Source of the DNA: an uncultured Eubacteriales bacterium
GTDB lineage: Bacteria; Bacillota; Clostridia; Monoglobales; Monoglobaceae
DNA length: 11,770 bases
Direction of reading: 5' to 3'
Assembly: GCA_900542675.1 (NCBI GenBank)
Contig: UQOT01000062.1
Span: 1 to 11,770 of the forward strand
The notes under the pieces were generated by a model. It saw only the letters and a program-made list of their open reading frames with translations, searched no databases and was not told where the DNA came from. Both the position numbers and the translations under genes were made by a program. Of the stretch, positions 5,351 to 11,770 are shown piece by piece. The stretch's first letter is position 1; the number at the start of each line of letters is the position of its first letter.

Positions 5351-5995
5351 TTACACTCCGATTTTAGGGCATAGCATATTTATCGGGCAGGCGCCGCACT
5401 TAGGTCTGCGTGCATCGCAGTATTCCCGTCCGTGATAGACAAGCTGATGACAGAACGAAGTCTGATACTCCGCCGGAATAAGCTTTAATAAATCCTGCTC
5501 AATCTTTGCAGGTTCCTTATTCGTCGTAAAGCCCATACGGTTTGAAAGCCTTGTCGCGTGGGTATCGACAACCACGCCCGGAATACCAAAGTAGTCGCCG
5601 CGCACTAAGTTTGCGGTCTTTCTTCCGACGCCGGGCAGACGCAGTAAATCCTCCATAGCGCTCGGCACTTCACCGCCGTAGTCGGAAATGAGCATTTTGC
5701 AGCAGCCAATTATGTTCTTTGCTTTGTTGCGGAAGAACCCTGTCGGCTTAATATCCTCCTGCAGCTCAAGCTCGTCAGCGTTTGCAAAGTCATATACGTC
5801 CTTGTATTTTTGATATAAATCCTTTGTTACTATATTAACGCGTTTGTCGGTGCACTGAGCTGCCAGCTGTGTTGAAATTAAAAGCTGGAGCGGGTTTATG
5901 TAATCAAGCGTGCAGTCCGCATCCGAGTATGTTTGATTAAAAATTTCGATGATTTTCATCAGTCTTTCTTTTTTATCCGCAATTTTTTCCCTCAT
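5351..5995 (-). CDS. nth: Endonuclease III (DNA glycosylase/AP lyase)
   Basis: Endonuclease III removes oxidised pyrimidines from DNA and nicks the abasic site in base-excision repair. The protein has 214 residues, the normal length. The helix-hairpin-helix LPGVGRKTA lies at 120-128 with the catalytic Lys126. The catalytic Asp144 is in VVVDTHATRL. The C-terminal iron-sulfur loop has Cys193, Cys200, Cys203 and Cys209 in the exact C-x6-C-x2-C-x5-C spacing of the 4Fe-4S cluster. The start ATG 5995 follows AGAGGT by nine bases; Met13 is a possible but unneeded alternative. The gene is divergent from glyA across a 96-bp region with a symmetric promoter and leads a two-gene unit with the transglutaminase-like gene. 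Confidence 0.97.
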   Translation of the reverse strand: MREKIADKKERLMKIIEIFNQTYSDADCTLDYINPLQLLISTQLAAQCTDKRVNIVTKDLYQKYKDVYDFANADELELQEDIKPTGFFRNKAKNIIGCCKMLISDYGGEVPSAMEDLLRLPGVGRKTANLVRGDYFGIPGVVVDTHATRLSNRMGFTTNKEPAKIEQDLLKLIPAEYQTSFCHQLVYHGREYCDARRPKCGACPINMLCPKIGV

Positions 5996-6009
5996 ATTGA
6001 AAATACCTC

Positions 6010-6059
6010 TTGCAAAATTTTGTATTTATTATTATAATATAGCTATGCATATTTTGCAA
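6010..6059. promoter_or_regulatory. Mirror-symmetric divergent promoter of nth and glyA
   Basis: On the plus strand TTGCAA (6010-6015), 17 bp, TATAAT (6033-6038) drives glyA. On the minus strand TTGCAA (6059-6054), 17 bp, TATAAT (6036-6031) drives nth. The two -10 boxes overlap in the palindrome ATTATAAT (6031-6038). The outer arms TTGCAAAAT (6010-6018) and ATTTTGCAA (6051-6059) are perfect inverted repeats about the same centre. Predicted leaders are about 47 bases for glyA and 29 for nth. Confidence 0.75.
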
Positions 6060-6091
6060 TATAAAGATTTTGACAAACGGAGGAAATTTTA

Positions 6092-7330
6092 ATGTTTCAA
6101 TTCAATTATCTTGAAGCCGCTGATCCTGAGGTAAAAGAGGCTATAGAGAAGGAAATTAACAGACAGCGCAATAAGATAGAGCTTATCGCGTCTGAGAACT
6201 TTGTAAGCCGCGCAGTTATTCAGGCAATGGGCACACCGCTCACCAACAAGTATGCTGAGGGTTATCCCGGCAAGCGTTACTACGGCGGCTGTGAGTATGT
6301 TGATATTGTTGAGGATTTGGCAAGAGAACGCGCGAAGAAATTGTTCGGTGCGGAGTTTGCCAATGTTCAGCCGCACTCGGGCGCGTCGGCTAATCTCGCC
6401 GTATTTTTTGCGGCAATGGAGCCGGGCGACACCTACCTCGGTATGAGTCTTGCCGAAGGCGGTCACTTAAGCCACGGTTCGCCGGTTAATATTTCGGGTA
6501 AGTATTTTAATGTTGTGCCCTACGGCGTTGACCCAGTGACGCACAGAATTGACTATGATCAGGTTCGCGCACTTGCTCTTGAGCATAAGCCTAAGCTTAT
6601 TCTTGCCGGAGCAAGCGCATATGCGAGAGAGATAGATTTTAAGAGATTTCGTGAAATTGCTGACGAAGTCGGCGCATATCTTATGGTAGATATGGCGCAC
6701 ATTGCGGGTCTTGTTGCAGCAGGTCTGCATCCGAGCCCGGTTCCGTACGCCGACTTTGTTACGACAACCACGCATAAGACATTGAGAGGTCCAAGAGGCG
6801 GTCTTATCTTATGTAAGGAGAAGTATGGTCAGATGATTAATAAGGCGGTATTCCCGGGTAATCAGGGCGGTCCGCTTATGCACGTTATCGCTGCCAAGGC
6901 TGTATGCCTTAAAGAGGCGCTCTCTGATGAGTTCAAGACTTATCAGGCGCAGGTCAAGAAGAATGCGGCAGCACTTGCCGCTGCGCTTCAGGAGCGCGGT
7001 CTTGAAATCGTTTCCGGCGGCACGGACAACCACCTTATGCTTGTCAGCCTCTTAAAGCAGGACAAGACCGGCAAGGAGGTTGAAAAGCAGCTTGACGAGG
7101 TAGGAATTACCTGTAACAAGAATACAATCCCGAACGACCCGAAGAGCCCGTTTGTCACAAGCGGTATCAGACTTGGTTCGCCCGCTGTAACCACACGCGG
7201 ATTTAAGGAAGAGGATATGGTTGAGGTTGCTGAGCTTATCTCAATGATTATCAATGACTTTGAAGGCAATAAGGCAGAAGCCGCAAAGCGTGTTCAGGCG
7301 CTCTGCGATAAGCATCCGCTTTATGCTTAA
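6092..7330 (+). CDS. glyA: Serine hydroxymethyltransferase
   Basis: GlyA is a cytoplasmic pyridoxal-phosphate enzyme. It converts serine and tetrahydrofolate to glycine and 5,10-methylene-tetrahydrofolate, the main source of one-carbon units. The protein has 412 residues, the standard bacterial length. Near the N-terminus are IELIASENFVS and LTNKYAEGYPGKRYYGGCEYVD, the conserved substrate and folate region. The cofactor lysine is Lys229 in TTTTHKTLRGPRGG, the same number as in E. coli, and the cofactor-contacting VDMAHIAGLVAAG lies before it. GGAGG is placed eight bases ahead of ATG 6092. A strong promoter lies in the symmetric divergent element. The leader is too short for a glycine riboswitch. 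The stop overlaps the start of rarA. Confidence 0.98.
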   Translation: MFQFNYLEAADPEVKEAIEKEINRQRNKIELIASENFVSRAVIQAMGTPLTNKYAEGYPGKRYYGGCEYVDIVEDLARERAKKLFGAEFANVQPHSGASANLAVFFAAMEPGDTYLGMSLAEGGHLSHGSPVNISGKYFNVVPYGVDPVTHRIDYDQVRALALEHKPKLILAGASAYAREIDFKRFREIADEVGAYLMVDMAHIAGLVAAGLHPSPVPYADFVTTTTHKTLRGPRGGLILCKEKYGQMINKAVFPGNQGGPLMHVIAAKAVCLKEALSDEFKTYQAQVKKNAAALAAALQERGLEIVSGGTDNHLMLVSLLKQDKTGKEVEKQLDEVGITCNKNTIPNDPKSPFVTSGIRLGSPAVTTRGFKEEDMVEVAELISMIINDFEGNKAEAAKRVQALCDKHPLYA

Positions 7331-8606
7331 TGATAAGAGGCCGCTGGCCGATAGACTCAGACCCACAACTTTGGACGAAGTTGTGGGTCAGCGTCATATT
7401 TTGGGTAAAAACAAAATACTTCGCAATATTATAGAGAGCGGAAACATCCCCAATATGATATTTTACGGTCTTTCGGGCACCGGCAAGACAACGGTTGCCA
7501 ATATCGCTGCTATGTCGTCCAATAAGCAGCTTTATCGGCTTAACGCAACAAATGCGTCTGTTTCGGACGTAAAGGCGATTGTAAAAGAGAGCGACGGGAT
7601 GTTCGGGATTGGCGGCATACTTCTATATCTTGACGAGATACAGAATTTTAATAAAAAGCAGCAGCAGTCGCTTTTGGAGTATACCGAAAACGGCAAAATT
7701 ACGCTTATTGCCAGCACGACCGAAAACCCGTATTTTTATATTTATAACGCGATTTTAAGCCGCAGTACGGTGTTTGAATTTAAGCCGCTGACGAGCGACG
7801 ATATAATGCAGGCGCTTCGCCGCGCCGTATATATACTCAGCCGAGAGGATTTCCCCGATACTAAGCTGATTTGCGGCGATGATGCGTTGCGCCATCTTGC
7901 CGACAAGGCGAACGGCGACGTCAGAAAGGCGCTTAATTCACTTGAGCTTGCGGTCAAATATTCAGCGCCCGACAGTGAAGGGAATTTAACTGTAACGACC
8001 GAGATTGCGGAGCAGTGTACGCAGAAGCGCGCGTTTAGCTTTGACAAAAAGGGCGACAGCGAGTACGACGTTATGAGCGCGCTTCAAAAGTCAATCCGCG
8101 GCAGCGACCCGGACGCAGCGGTGCATTACGTCGCGCGTTTTGTTGCGGCGGACGATATTCAGCCGCTATGCCGCCGCCTTATGGTAATTGCGTGCGAGGA
8201 TGTGGGACTTGCGTATCCGCAGGCGATACCGATTGTCAAGGCGTGTGTCGATATGGCGCTTATGCTCGGTTTCCCCGAGGCAAGAATTCCGCTTGCTGAC
8301 GCGGCAATTTTGCTTGCCACTTCGCCTAAGTCAAATTCCGCATATATGGCGATAAACAACGCAATTCACGATATAGAAACAATAGGCGCGGGTGAAATTC
8401 CGCGTCAGCTCCAAAACAAGCACTATGACGGCGAGGGCGATATCGCGAAGGGGCAGAATTATCTTTATCCCCACGACTATCCCAACCACTATGTTAAGCA
8501 GCAGTACCTGCCCGATAATATAAAAGATAAAAAGTATTATGAATTTGGCAGTAACAAAAACGAACAAGCCGCCAAAGAGTATTGGAAGAAAATAAAAGGT
8601 GAATAA
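7323..8606 (+). CDS. rarA: Replication-associated recombination protein A (AAA+ ATPase)
   Basis: RarA (MgsA, the bacterial relative of Mgs1/WRNIP1) acts at stalled replication forks. With ATG 7323 the protein has 427 residues. The AAA+ domain shows RLRPTTLDEVVGQ (11-23), Walker A GLSGTGKTT (49-57), Walker B LLYLDEIQNF (Asp104-Glu105), sensor 1 STTENP (131-136) and an SRS arginine at 147. The C-terminal oligomerisation region has AGEIPRQLQNKHYDGEG and the KGQNYLYPHDYPNHYVKQQYLPD block typical of RarA. The frame is open back to 7254 inside glyA, but the conserved N-terminus begins at 7323. This ATG overlaps the glyA stop by eight bases and has no clear ribosome binding site of its own, so its translation probably depends on ribosomes finishing glyA. 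It ends just before a strong hairpin. Confidence 0.96.
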   Translation: MLNDKRPLADRLRPTTLDEVVGQRHILGKNKILRNIIESGNIPNMIFYGLSGTGKTTVANIAAMSSNKQLYRLNATNASVSDVKAIVKESDGMFGIGGILLYLDEIQNFNKKQQQSLLEYTENGKITLIASTTENPYFYIYNAILSRSTVFEFKPLTSDDIMQALRRAVYILSREDFPDTKLICGDDALRHLADKANGDVRKALNSLELAVKYSAPDSEGNLTVTTEIAEQCTQKRAFSFDKKGDSEYDVMSALQKSIRGSDPDAAVHYVARFVAADDIQPLCRRLMVIACEDVGLAYPQAIPIVKACVDMALMLGFPEARIPLADAAILLATSPKSNSAYMAINNAIHDIETIGAGEIPRQLQNKHYDGEGDIAKGQNYLYPHDYPNHYVKQQYLPDNIKDKKYYEFGSNKNEQAAKEYWKKIKGE

Positions 8607-8619
8607 GTTGAGCAGACGC

Positions 8620-8650
8620 AAAAAGGCGCCCCACCGGGGCGCCTTATTAT
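8620..8650. terminator. Bidirectional terminator between rarA and the psiE-like gene
   Basis: A 10-bp stem pairs 8623-8632 (AAGGCGCCCC) with 8636-8645 around ACC. On the minus strand the stem is followed by TTTTT (8624-8620), a proper U-tract for the psiE-like gene. On the plus strand it is followed by TTATTAT, enough to stop rarA transcription. It lies within 20 bases of both stop codons. Confidence 0.85.
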
Positions 8651-9084
8651 ACTTCCGTCTTTTCAACTGATTTATCCGAATGTTTTTTTCTGAAAGATTT
8701 TATATTAAGCTTATCATCGTCGAAAAGCAGGTACTTGCGCACGGCAAGGAGTATAGCGATTGACAAAATAGTGATTAGGTTTTCAAGCGGTGAGGTGTGA
8801 ACAATCACAAGCTGTCTTGCAATCGCGAATAACAGCACCTCAATAACCGTCTCGGGCGTGTGGCGGCACAGCATCTTGATAAACTCCACACCGATAGCGA
8901 GTATCATCGCATCGTCAAGAATTTTGACAAGCGTATCGTCTCCGGGGTCGAACAGAGTGGTGTTTGCCGTGCTCGCAAACAGCCGCACGCTAAGTACAAC
9001 AACCGCAAAAGCCACAATAATTGATATGAGCAGCTCTAAAACGTACGCAAACTTATACATAATCTCCTGAATTTTTTCGCGCAT
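8647..9084 (-). CDS. PsiE-like four-helix membrane protein
   Basis: The protein has 145 residues and four hydrophobic segments near 12-37, 55-72, 79-96 and 100-117, then a charged tail (KKHSDKSVEKTEV). Between helices lies GVEFIKMLCRHTPETVIEVLLFAIARQLVIV, which recalls the PsiE family (phosphate-starvation-inducible E), whose E. coli member has a similar size and four helices. The biochemical role of PsiE is unknown. The assignment rests on recalled family resemblance and topology, so it could be another small four-helix family. The start follows AGGAGAA, which lies inside the final codons of ligA; the two genes are two bases apart and surely share a transcript. Two stop codons in a row end the frame, directly before a hairpin with a U-tract. 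Confidence 0.7.
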   Translation of the reverse strand: MREKIQEIMYKFAYVLELLISIIVAFAVVVLSVRLFASTANTTLFDPGDDTLVKILDDAMILAIGVEFIKMLCRHTPETVIEVLLFAIARQLVIVHTSPLENLITILSIAILLAVRKYLLFDDDKLNIKSFRKKHSDKSVEKTEV

Positions 9085-9086
9085 AA

Positions 9087-11084
9087 TTATTCTCCTAACA
9101 TTTCTAATAAATCCGCTTCGCTGATAACGCTGACGCCAAGCTCATTCGCTTTATCAAGCTTGCTGCCCGCTTCATCTCCGGCGACTACGTAATCGGTCTT
9201 TTTTGAAACGCTGCCGCTGACCTTTCCGCCGTTTTGCTCAATCATCTTTTTAGCGTCGCTGCGTTTCATAGTCGGCAAAGTTCCGGTTAGCACGAACTTC
9301 TTCCCGGCGAGCTTATCTCCTATTTCCGCTTTTTCGTAAGTCATATCCACGCTGTAGCTTTTAAGCCGCTCAATAAGTCTAATCGATGCATCCTCTTTAA
9401 AGAAGTGCACAAGGCTGTCGGCCATTACCTCGCCTATATCGGGTATTTCCGCAACCTGCTCAACGTCCGCGCTTATAACGTCGTCAATATTCCCGAATTT
9501 TTCTGCAATCAATTGAGCCGTGCGTCCGCCGATATGCCGTATCCCAAGCCCGAACAAAACCCTGTCAAGCCCGCGCTTTTTTGACTCGTTTATCGAGTTT
9601 ATAAGGTTTTCCGCCGACTTTTTGCCAAATCCCTCAAGCTCCGAAATGTCGTCTGCTTTAAGCTCATATAAATCCGCGGCGTTTTTAATAAGCCCAAGCT
9701 CCATAAACCGTTCAACAATTTGAGGCCCCATTCCGTCAATGTTCATCGCAGGCTTTGACGCAAAGTGAATAATGCTGCGCAGCTGCTGCGCCGGGCAGTT
9801 TGAGTTTGTGCACCTGACCGCTGCTTCGCCTTCGGGTCTTTCTGTCGGTTCGCCGCAGACAGGGCAGACCTTTGGCGGCTTGTACGGCTCAGCGTCGTCT
9901 TTGCGCTTGTCTTTAACCACGCCAACCACTTCCGGAATAACGTCTCCCGCCTTTTGTATTATAATTGTATCGCCTATTCTAATATCCTTGTTATTTATGT
10001 TGTCAAAGTTGTGCAGTGTCGCGCGTGAGACTAAAGACCCCGCGACCCTTACAGGCTCGAACACGGCGTTCGGCGTAACAACTCCCGTTCTTCCGACCTG
10101 GAGTGCAATATCTAAAAGCTCTGTTTCCTTCTGTTCGGGCGGATATTTATACGCAGTCGCCCACTTAGGTGTTTTTGTGTTCTGCCCTAAGAACTCACGC
10201 TCGGCAAGACTGTTGACTTTAACGACCGCGCCGTCAATGTCGAATGATAGTTCGCCGCGCATATCGCCGAGCCTCATAATCTCATTATATACCTCATCAA
10301 TTCCGTGTTGAATACGCCGCTCGGGGATTACCTTAAACCCCAGCTTTTCCATATAGTCAAGACTTTCCGAATGTGTGGAGAACGTGAGCCCCTCTGCAGC
10401 CTGAACATTAAATATAAAAATGTCCAGCCGTCTCTCGGCGGCAATCCTGCTGTCAAGCTGCCTGAGCGACCCCGCCGCCGCGTTTCTCGGGTTGGCAAAC
10501 GGCGTATCCTTTGAAAGCTCGCGCAGCTCATTAAGCTTTAAAAAAGCAGCCTTTGGCATAAACACCTCGCCGCGCACCTCAAGTCTCGGTACAGCTTCGG
10601 TGAGTCTTAGCGGTATACTTTTTATTGTTTTTAAGTTGTTCGTTATATCCTCACCGACAAACCCGTTGCCGCGTGTCGAACCCCGAACAAATTCCCCGTT
10701 AACGTATTCAAGCGAAACTGAAAGCCCGTCTATTTTAAGCTCAGTTACGTACTCGACCGTATCTGTATCAAGCGCCGTCGCGGTTCGCTTGTCAAATTCA
10801 ATAAGCTCATCTTTATCGAACACATCGGTAAGGCTCTGCATCTGAACGGCGTGCTCAACGCTTTCAAAGCCTTGAAGCACCTCGCCCCCGACGCGCTGAC
10901 TCGGCGAGTCGGAAGTCCTAAGCTCTGGAAACTCCGTCTCAAGCTCAATCAGTTCCCGCATAAGCGCGTCATATTCAAAATCACTTATCTTAGGCGAATC
11001 CAGCACATAATAATCGCGGTTCGCGTCCTCAAGAATAACCCTGAGTATATTAACCCTGTCCTTCGCCTCGGTAAAATCAGTCAT
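9087..11084 (-). CDS. ligA: NAD-dependent DNA ligase
   Basis: LigA seals nicks in DNA during replication and repair, using NAD+ to adenylate its active lysine. The protein has 665 residues, the usual length. Domains in order are: Ia with the NAD-contacting YYVLDSPKISDFEYD (25-39); the nucleotidyl-transferase domain with Lys117 in ELKIDG and the GSTRGNG and FDIDGAVVKV motifs; the OB fold around 320-400; a zinc finger with Cys407, Cys410, Cys425 and Cys430; helix-hairpin-helix repeats from about 445 to 560; and a BRCT domain at 588-665. The start ATG 11084 is preceded by AAGGGG. A good promoter lies about 33-61 bp upstream. Many Firmicutes keep ligA beside pcrA; here it is instead followed by a psiE-like gene. 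Confidence 0.98.
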   Translation of the reverse strand: MTDFTEAKDRVNILRVILEDANRDYYVLDSPKISDFEYDALMRELIELETEFPELRTSDSPSQRVGGEVLQGFESVEHAVQMQSLTDVFDKDELIEFDKRTATALDTDTVEYVTELKIDGLSVSLEYVNGEFVRGSTRGNGFVGEDITNNLKTIKSIPLRLTEAVPRLEVRGEVFMPKAAFLKLNELRELSKDTPFANPRNAAAGSLRQLDSRIAAERRLDIFIFNVQAAEGLTFSTHSESLDYMEKLGFKVIPERRIQHGIDEVYNEIMRLGDMRGELSFDIDGAVVKVNSLAEREFLGQNTKTPKWATAYKYPPEQKETELLDIALQVGRTGVVTPNAVFEPVRVAGSLVSRATLHNFDNINNKDIRIGDTIIIQKAGDVIPEVVGVVKDKRKDDAEPYKPPKVCPVCGEPTERPEGEAAVRCTNSNCPAQQLRSIIHFASKPAMNIDGMGPQIVERFMELGLIKNAADLYELKADDISELEGFGKKSAENLINSINESKKRGLDRVLFGLGIRHIGGRTAQLIAEKFGNIDDVISADVEQVAEIPDIGEVMADSLVHFFKEDASIRLIERLKSYSVDMTYEKAEIGDKLAGKKFVLTGTLPTMKRSDAKKMIEQNGGKVSGSVSKKTDYVVAGDEAGSKLDKANELGVSVISEADLLEMLGE

Positions 11085-11116
11085 AAATTCCCCTTCTTGA
11101 AATAATTATTAATAAT

Positions 11117-11145
11117 ATTATATCCCAAAATCTTCCTTATAGCAA
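11117..11145 (-). promoter_or_regulatory. Sigma-A-type promoter of ligA
   Basis: On the minus strand TTGCTA (11145-11140), a 17-bp spacer and a perfect TATAAT (11122-11117) are present. Transcription would start near 11110, leaving a leader of about 26 bases to the ligA ATG. No operator-like repeat was seen beside it. Confidence 0.7.
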
Positions 11146-11377
11146 GAGTAATTTAATATTAGATTGAGTAAATATAAAATTACGAAAATTTATTGCATTA
11201 ACCCGTGCATAGTGGCGCCTTTCGGGCGAATAATATCCGCCCCTGCGTTCGCGGTTACGTTGTGAGCACAAATTTGTATCGCGTAGTACCTAATCCCTAA
11301 TCCCTGAATATTGTACAAACCTAAAACACAAGTTTTGTGGTTTTGTAACAAAAATGTAATATTTCGCCGTTTTCGTA
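11146..11377. other. Divergent intergenic region with short hairpins, no gene seen
   Basis: The stretch lies between the ligA promoter and the promoter of the last gene. It is mostly AT-rich. At 11215-11255 it holds a GC-rich patch: GGCGCC-TTTC-GGGCG, then a 19-bp near-palindrome beginning GGGCGAATA and ending CCGCCC. A tandem TAATCCC pair sits at 11291-11304. AAAACACAA with a bulged inverted copy near 11323-11344 could form another hairpin. Small frames here lack ribosome binding sites. The GC-rich patch may be a relic of a dispersed repeat. Confidence 0.4.
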
Positions 11378-11406
11378 TTGACTTTTTGGCGGGATGGGTT
11401 TATAAT
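11378..11406 (+). promoter_or_regulatory. Strong Sigma-A-type promoter of the secreted-protein gene
   Basis: TTGACT (11378-11383), a spacer of exactly 17 bp and TATAAT (11401-11406) differ from the consensus at one base only. Transcription should start near 11413, giving a leader of about 118 bases. Confidence 0.8.
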
Positions 11407-11412
11407 AACGCT

Positions 11413-11472
11413 ATGATAAATTGGTCGTTTCGTTGTGGCAAATTTGGCCTTTGCTTCAAGGGAACTTATCAT
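11413..11472 (+). ncRNA. Possible structured 5' leader of the secreted-protein gene
   Basis: The inverted arms ATGATAA (11413-11419) and TTATCAT (11466-11472) would close a 60-base domain starting at the predicted first transcribed base. Inside, GCAAA (11438-11442) can pair with TTTGC (11450-11454) around TTTGGCC. It matches no riboswitch class that I recognise, and the stems are short. A protective 5' stem or a protein-binding leader is equally possible. Confidence 0.35.
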
Positions 11473-11530
11473 ATTACAATTTAATAAATTTTAATTTATT
11501 CAAAATTAAATTTCTTAAGGGGGACTCTTT

Positions 11531-11770
11531 ATGAGAGTGAAATTTGATATTGAAAATGTTTTTGTACGCAAAAACGCGAACGTTAGCGGAGCTGTGACTT
11601 CGCAGTGGTCGTTTCGTAGAATATTTTCTCTTATTTTGGCATTTACGCTTGTGATGTCACTTATTGTTGTGCCCGAAATTTCGGGTTCTGCGGCAGGGAC
11701 ATTCAGCGGCGGCAGCGGTAAGGAGGCTGACCCGTATCAAATATCTTCACGTGCCGATATGGATTCGCTT
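11531..11770 (+). CDS. Secreted surface protein, N-terminal 80 codons (GLUG-type start), cut by window end
   Basis: Only the first 80 residues are present. A basic N-terminal region of about 30 residues is followed by a hydrophobic segment (IFSLILAFTLVMSLIVV, 31-47) and a likely cleavage region SGSAAG near residue 55, so this is a long signal peptide. The mature start GGSGKEADPYQISSRADMDSL resembles the opening of GLUG-motif and related repeat-rich surface proteins, in which GxGTxxDPYxIxT-x-xxLxxL precedes a large beta-helical or repeat region. The full protein is probably large and exposed on the cell surface or wall-bound, perhaps in adhesion or polymer binding; this is inference from the first residues only. 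The start follows AAGGGGGA with about six bases between. Its promoter is strong and its leader long. Confidence 0.8.
   Translation, partial: MRVKFDIENVFVRKNANVSGAVTSQWSFRRIFSLILAFTLVMSLIVVPEISGSAAGTFSGGSGKEADPYQISSRADMDSL

Noticed and set aside
6039..6091. Glycine or purine riboswitch before glyA
   Set aside because: The predicted leader is only about 47 bases and shows no aptamer motif.
9772..10311. Long plus-strand frame of 179 codons
   Set aside because: It is antisense to ligA, serine-rich, with no domain; a shadow of the real gene.
11291..11304. Tandem TAATCCC repeat as a telomere-like or iteron array
   Set aside because: Only two copies are present, with no further periodic units and no replication gene nearby.
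11290..11472. Minus-strand 60-codon open frame
   Set aside because: It overlaps the strong plus-strand promoter and leader, has no recognisable domain and no good ribosome binding site.
11413..11530. Cyclic-di-GMP riboswitch before the surface protein gene
   Set aside because: The conserved core words of the class I switch are absent; only a generic inverted-repeat leader is supported.
1..11770. CRISPR array, transposase, integrase or tRNA gene
   Set aside because: No regularly spaced repeats, no DDE or recombinase motifs and no cloverleaf with a T-loop GTTCGA-type sequence were seen on reading both strands.

Overview
The window comes from a chromosome of an endospore-forming Firmicute, most likely class Clostridia. 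The evidence is the pair of mother-cell spore-coat genes spoIVA and spoVM, strong Shine-Dalgarno sequences before most genes, canonical TTG...TATAAT promoters, and the type of housekeeping genes present. Genus cannot be decided from this sequence. Most of the window is ordinary core-genome content, with one toxin-antitoxin pair and the start of a secreted surface protein as accessory elements. No insertion sequence, phage gene, CRISPR array, rRNA or tRNA was recognised.

Layout. (1) 1-580: the 3' end of an alpha/beta hydrolase gene, closed by a terminator. (2) 711-1472: a membrane-anchored YdcF/SanA-type DUF218 protein. (3) 1479-2110: a type II toxin-antitoxin operon (Phd/YefM-type antitoxin, RelE/ParE-type toxin) whose promoter lies inside a 24-bp near-palindrome, probably its own operator. 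It ends in a strong hairpin terminator. (4) 2190-4160: a sporulation block. Two very short minus-strand genes, a 29-codon spoVM and a 58-codon two-helix membrane peptide, face away from spoIVA on the plus strand. The region between them carries promoter-like sequences of the mother-cell sigma type in both directions. (5) 4349-5995, minus: nth (endonuclease III) followed by an exported transglutaminase-like protein. (6) 6092-8606, plus: glyA and rarA, overlapping by 8 bp. (7) 8647-11084, minus: ligA followed by a PsiE-like membrane protein. (8) 11085-11770: a long intergenic region, a strong promoter, a structured 5' leader and the first 80 codons of a secreted protein with a GLUG-type beginning.

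How the genes work together. SpoVM and SpoIVA are known in Bacillus subtilis to form the base layer of the spore coat: SpoVM sits in the curved outer forespore membrane and recruits the ATPase SpoIVA. Here their genes are neighbours, with an unrecognised small membrane peptide between them that is probably co-transcribed with spoVM. This is the most interesting part of the window. The nth/glyA intergenic region is a second point of note: its two outward promoters are mirror images that share one central ATTATAAT, so polymerase could occupy only one direction at a time. nth, rarA and ligA are all DNA repair or replication genes, but they lie in three separate transcription units, so the grouping may be accidental.
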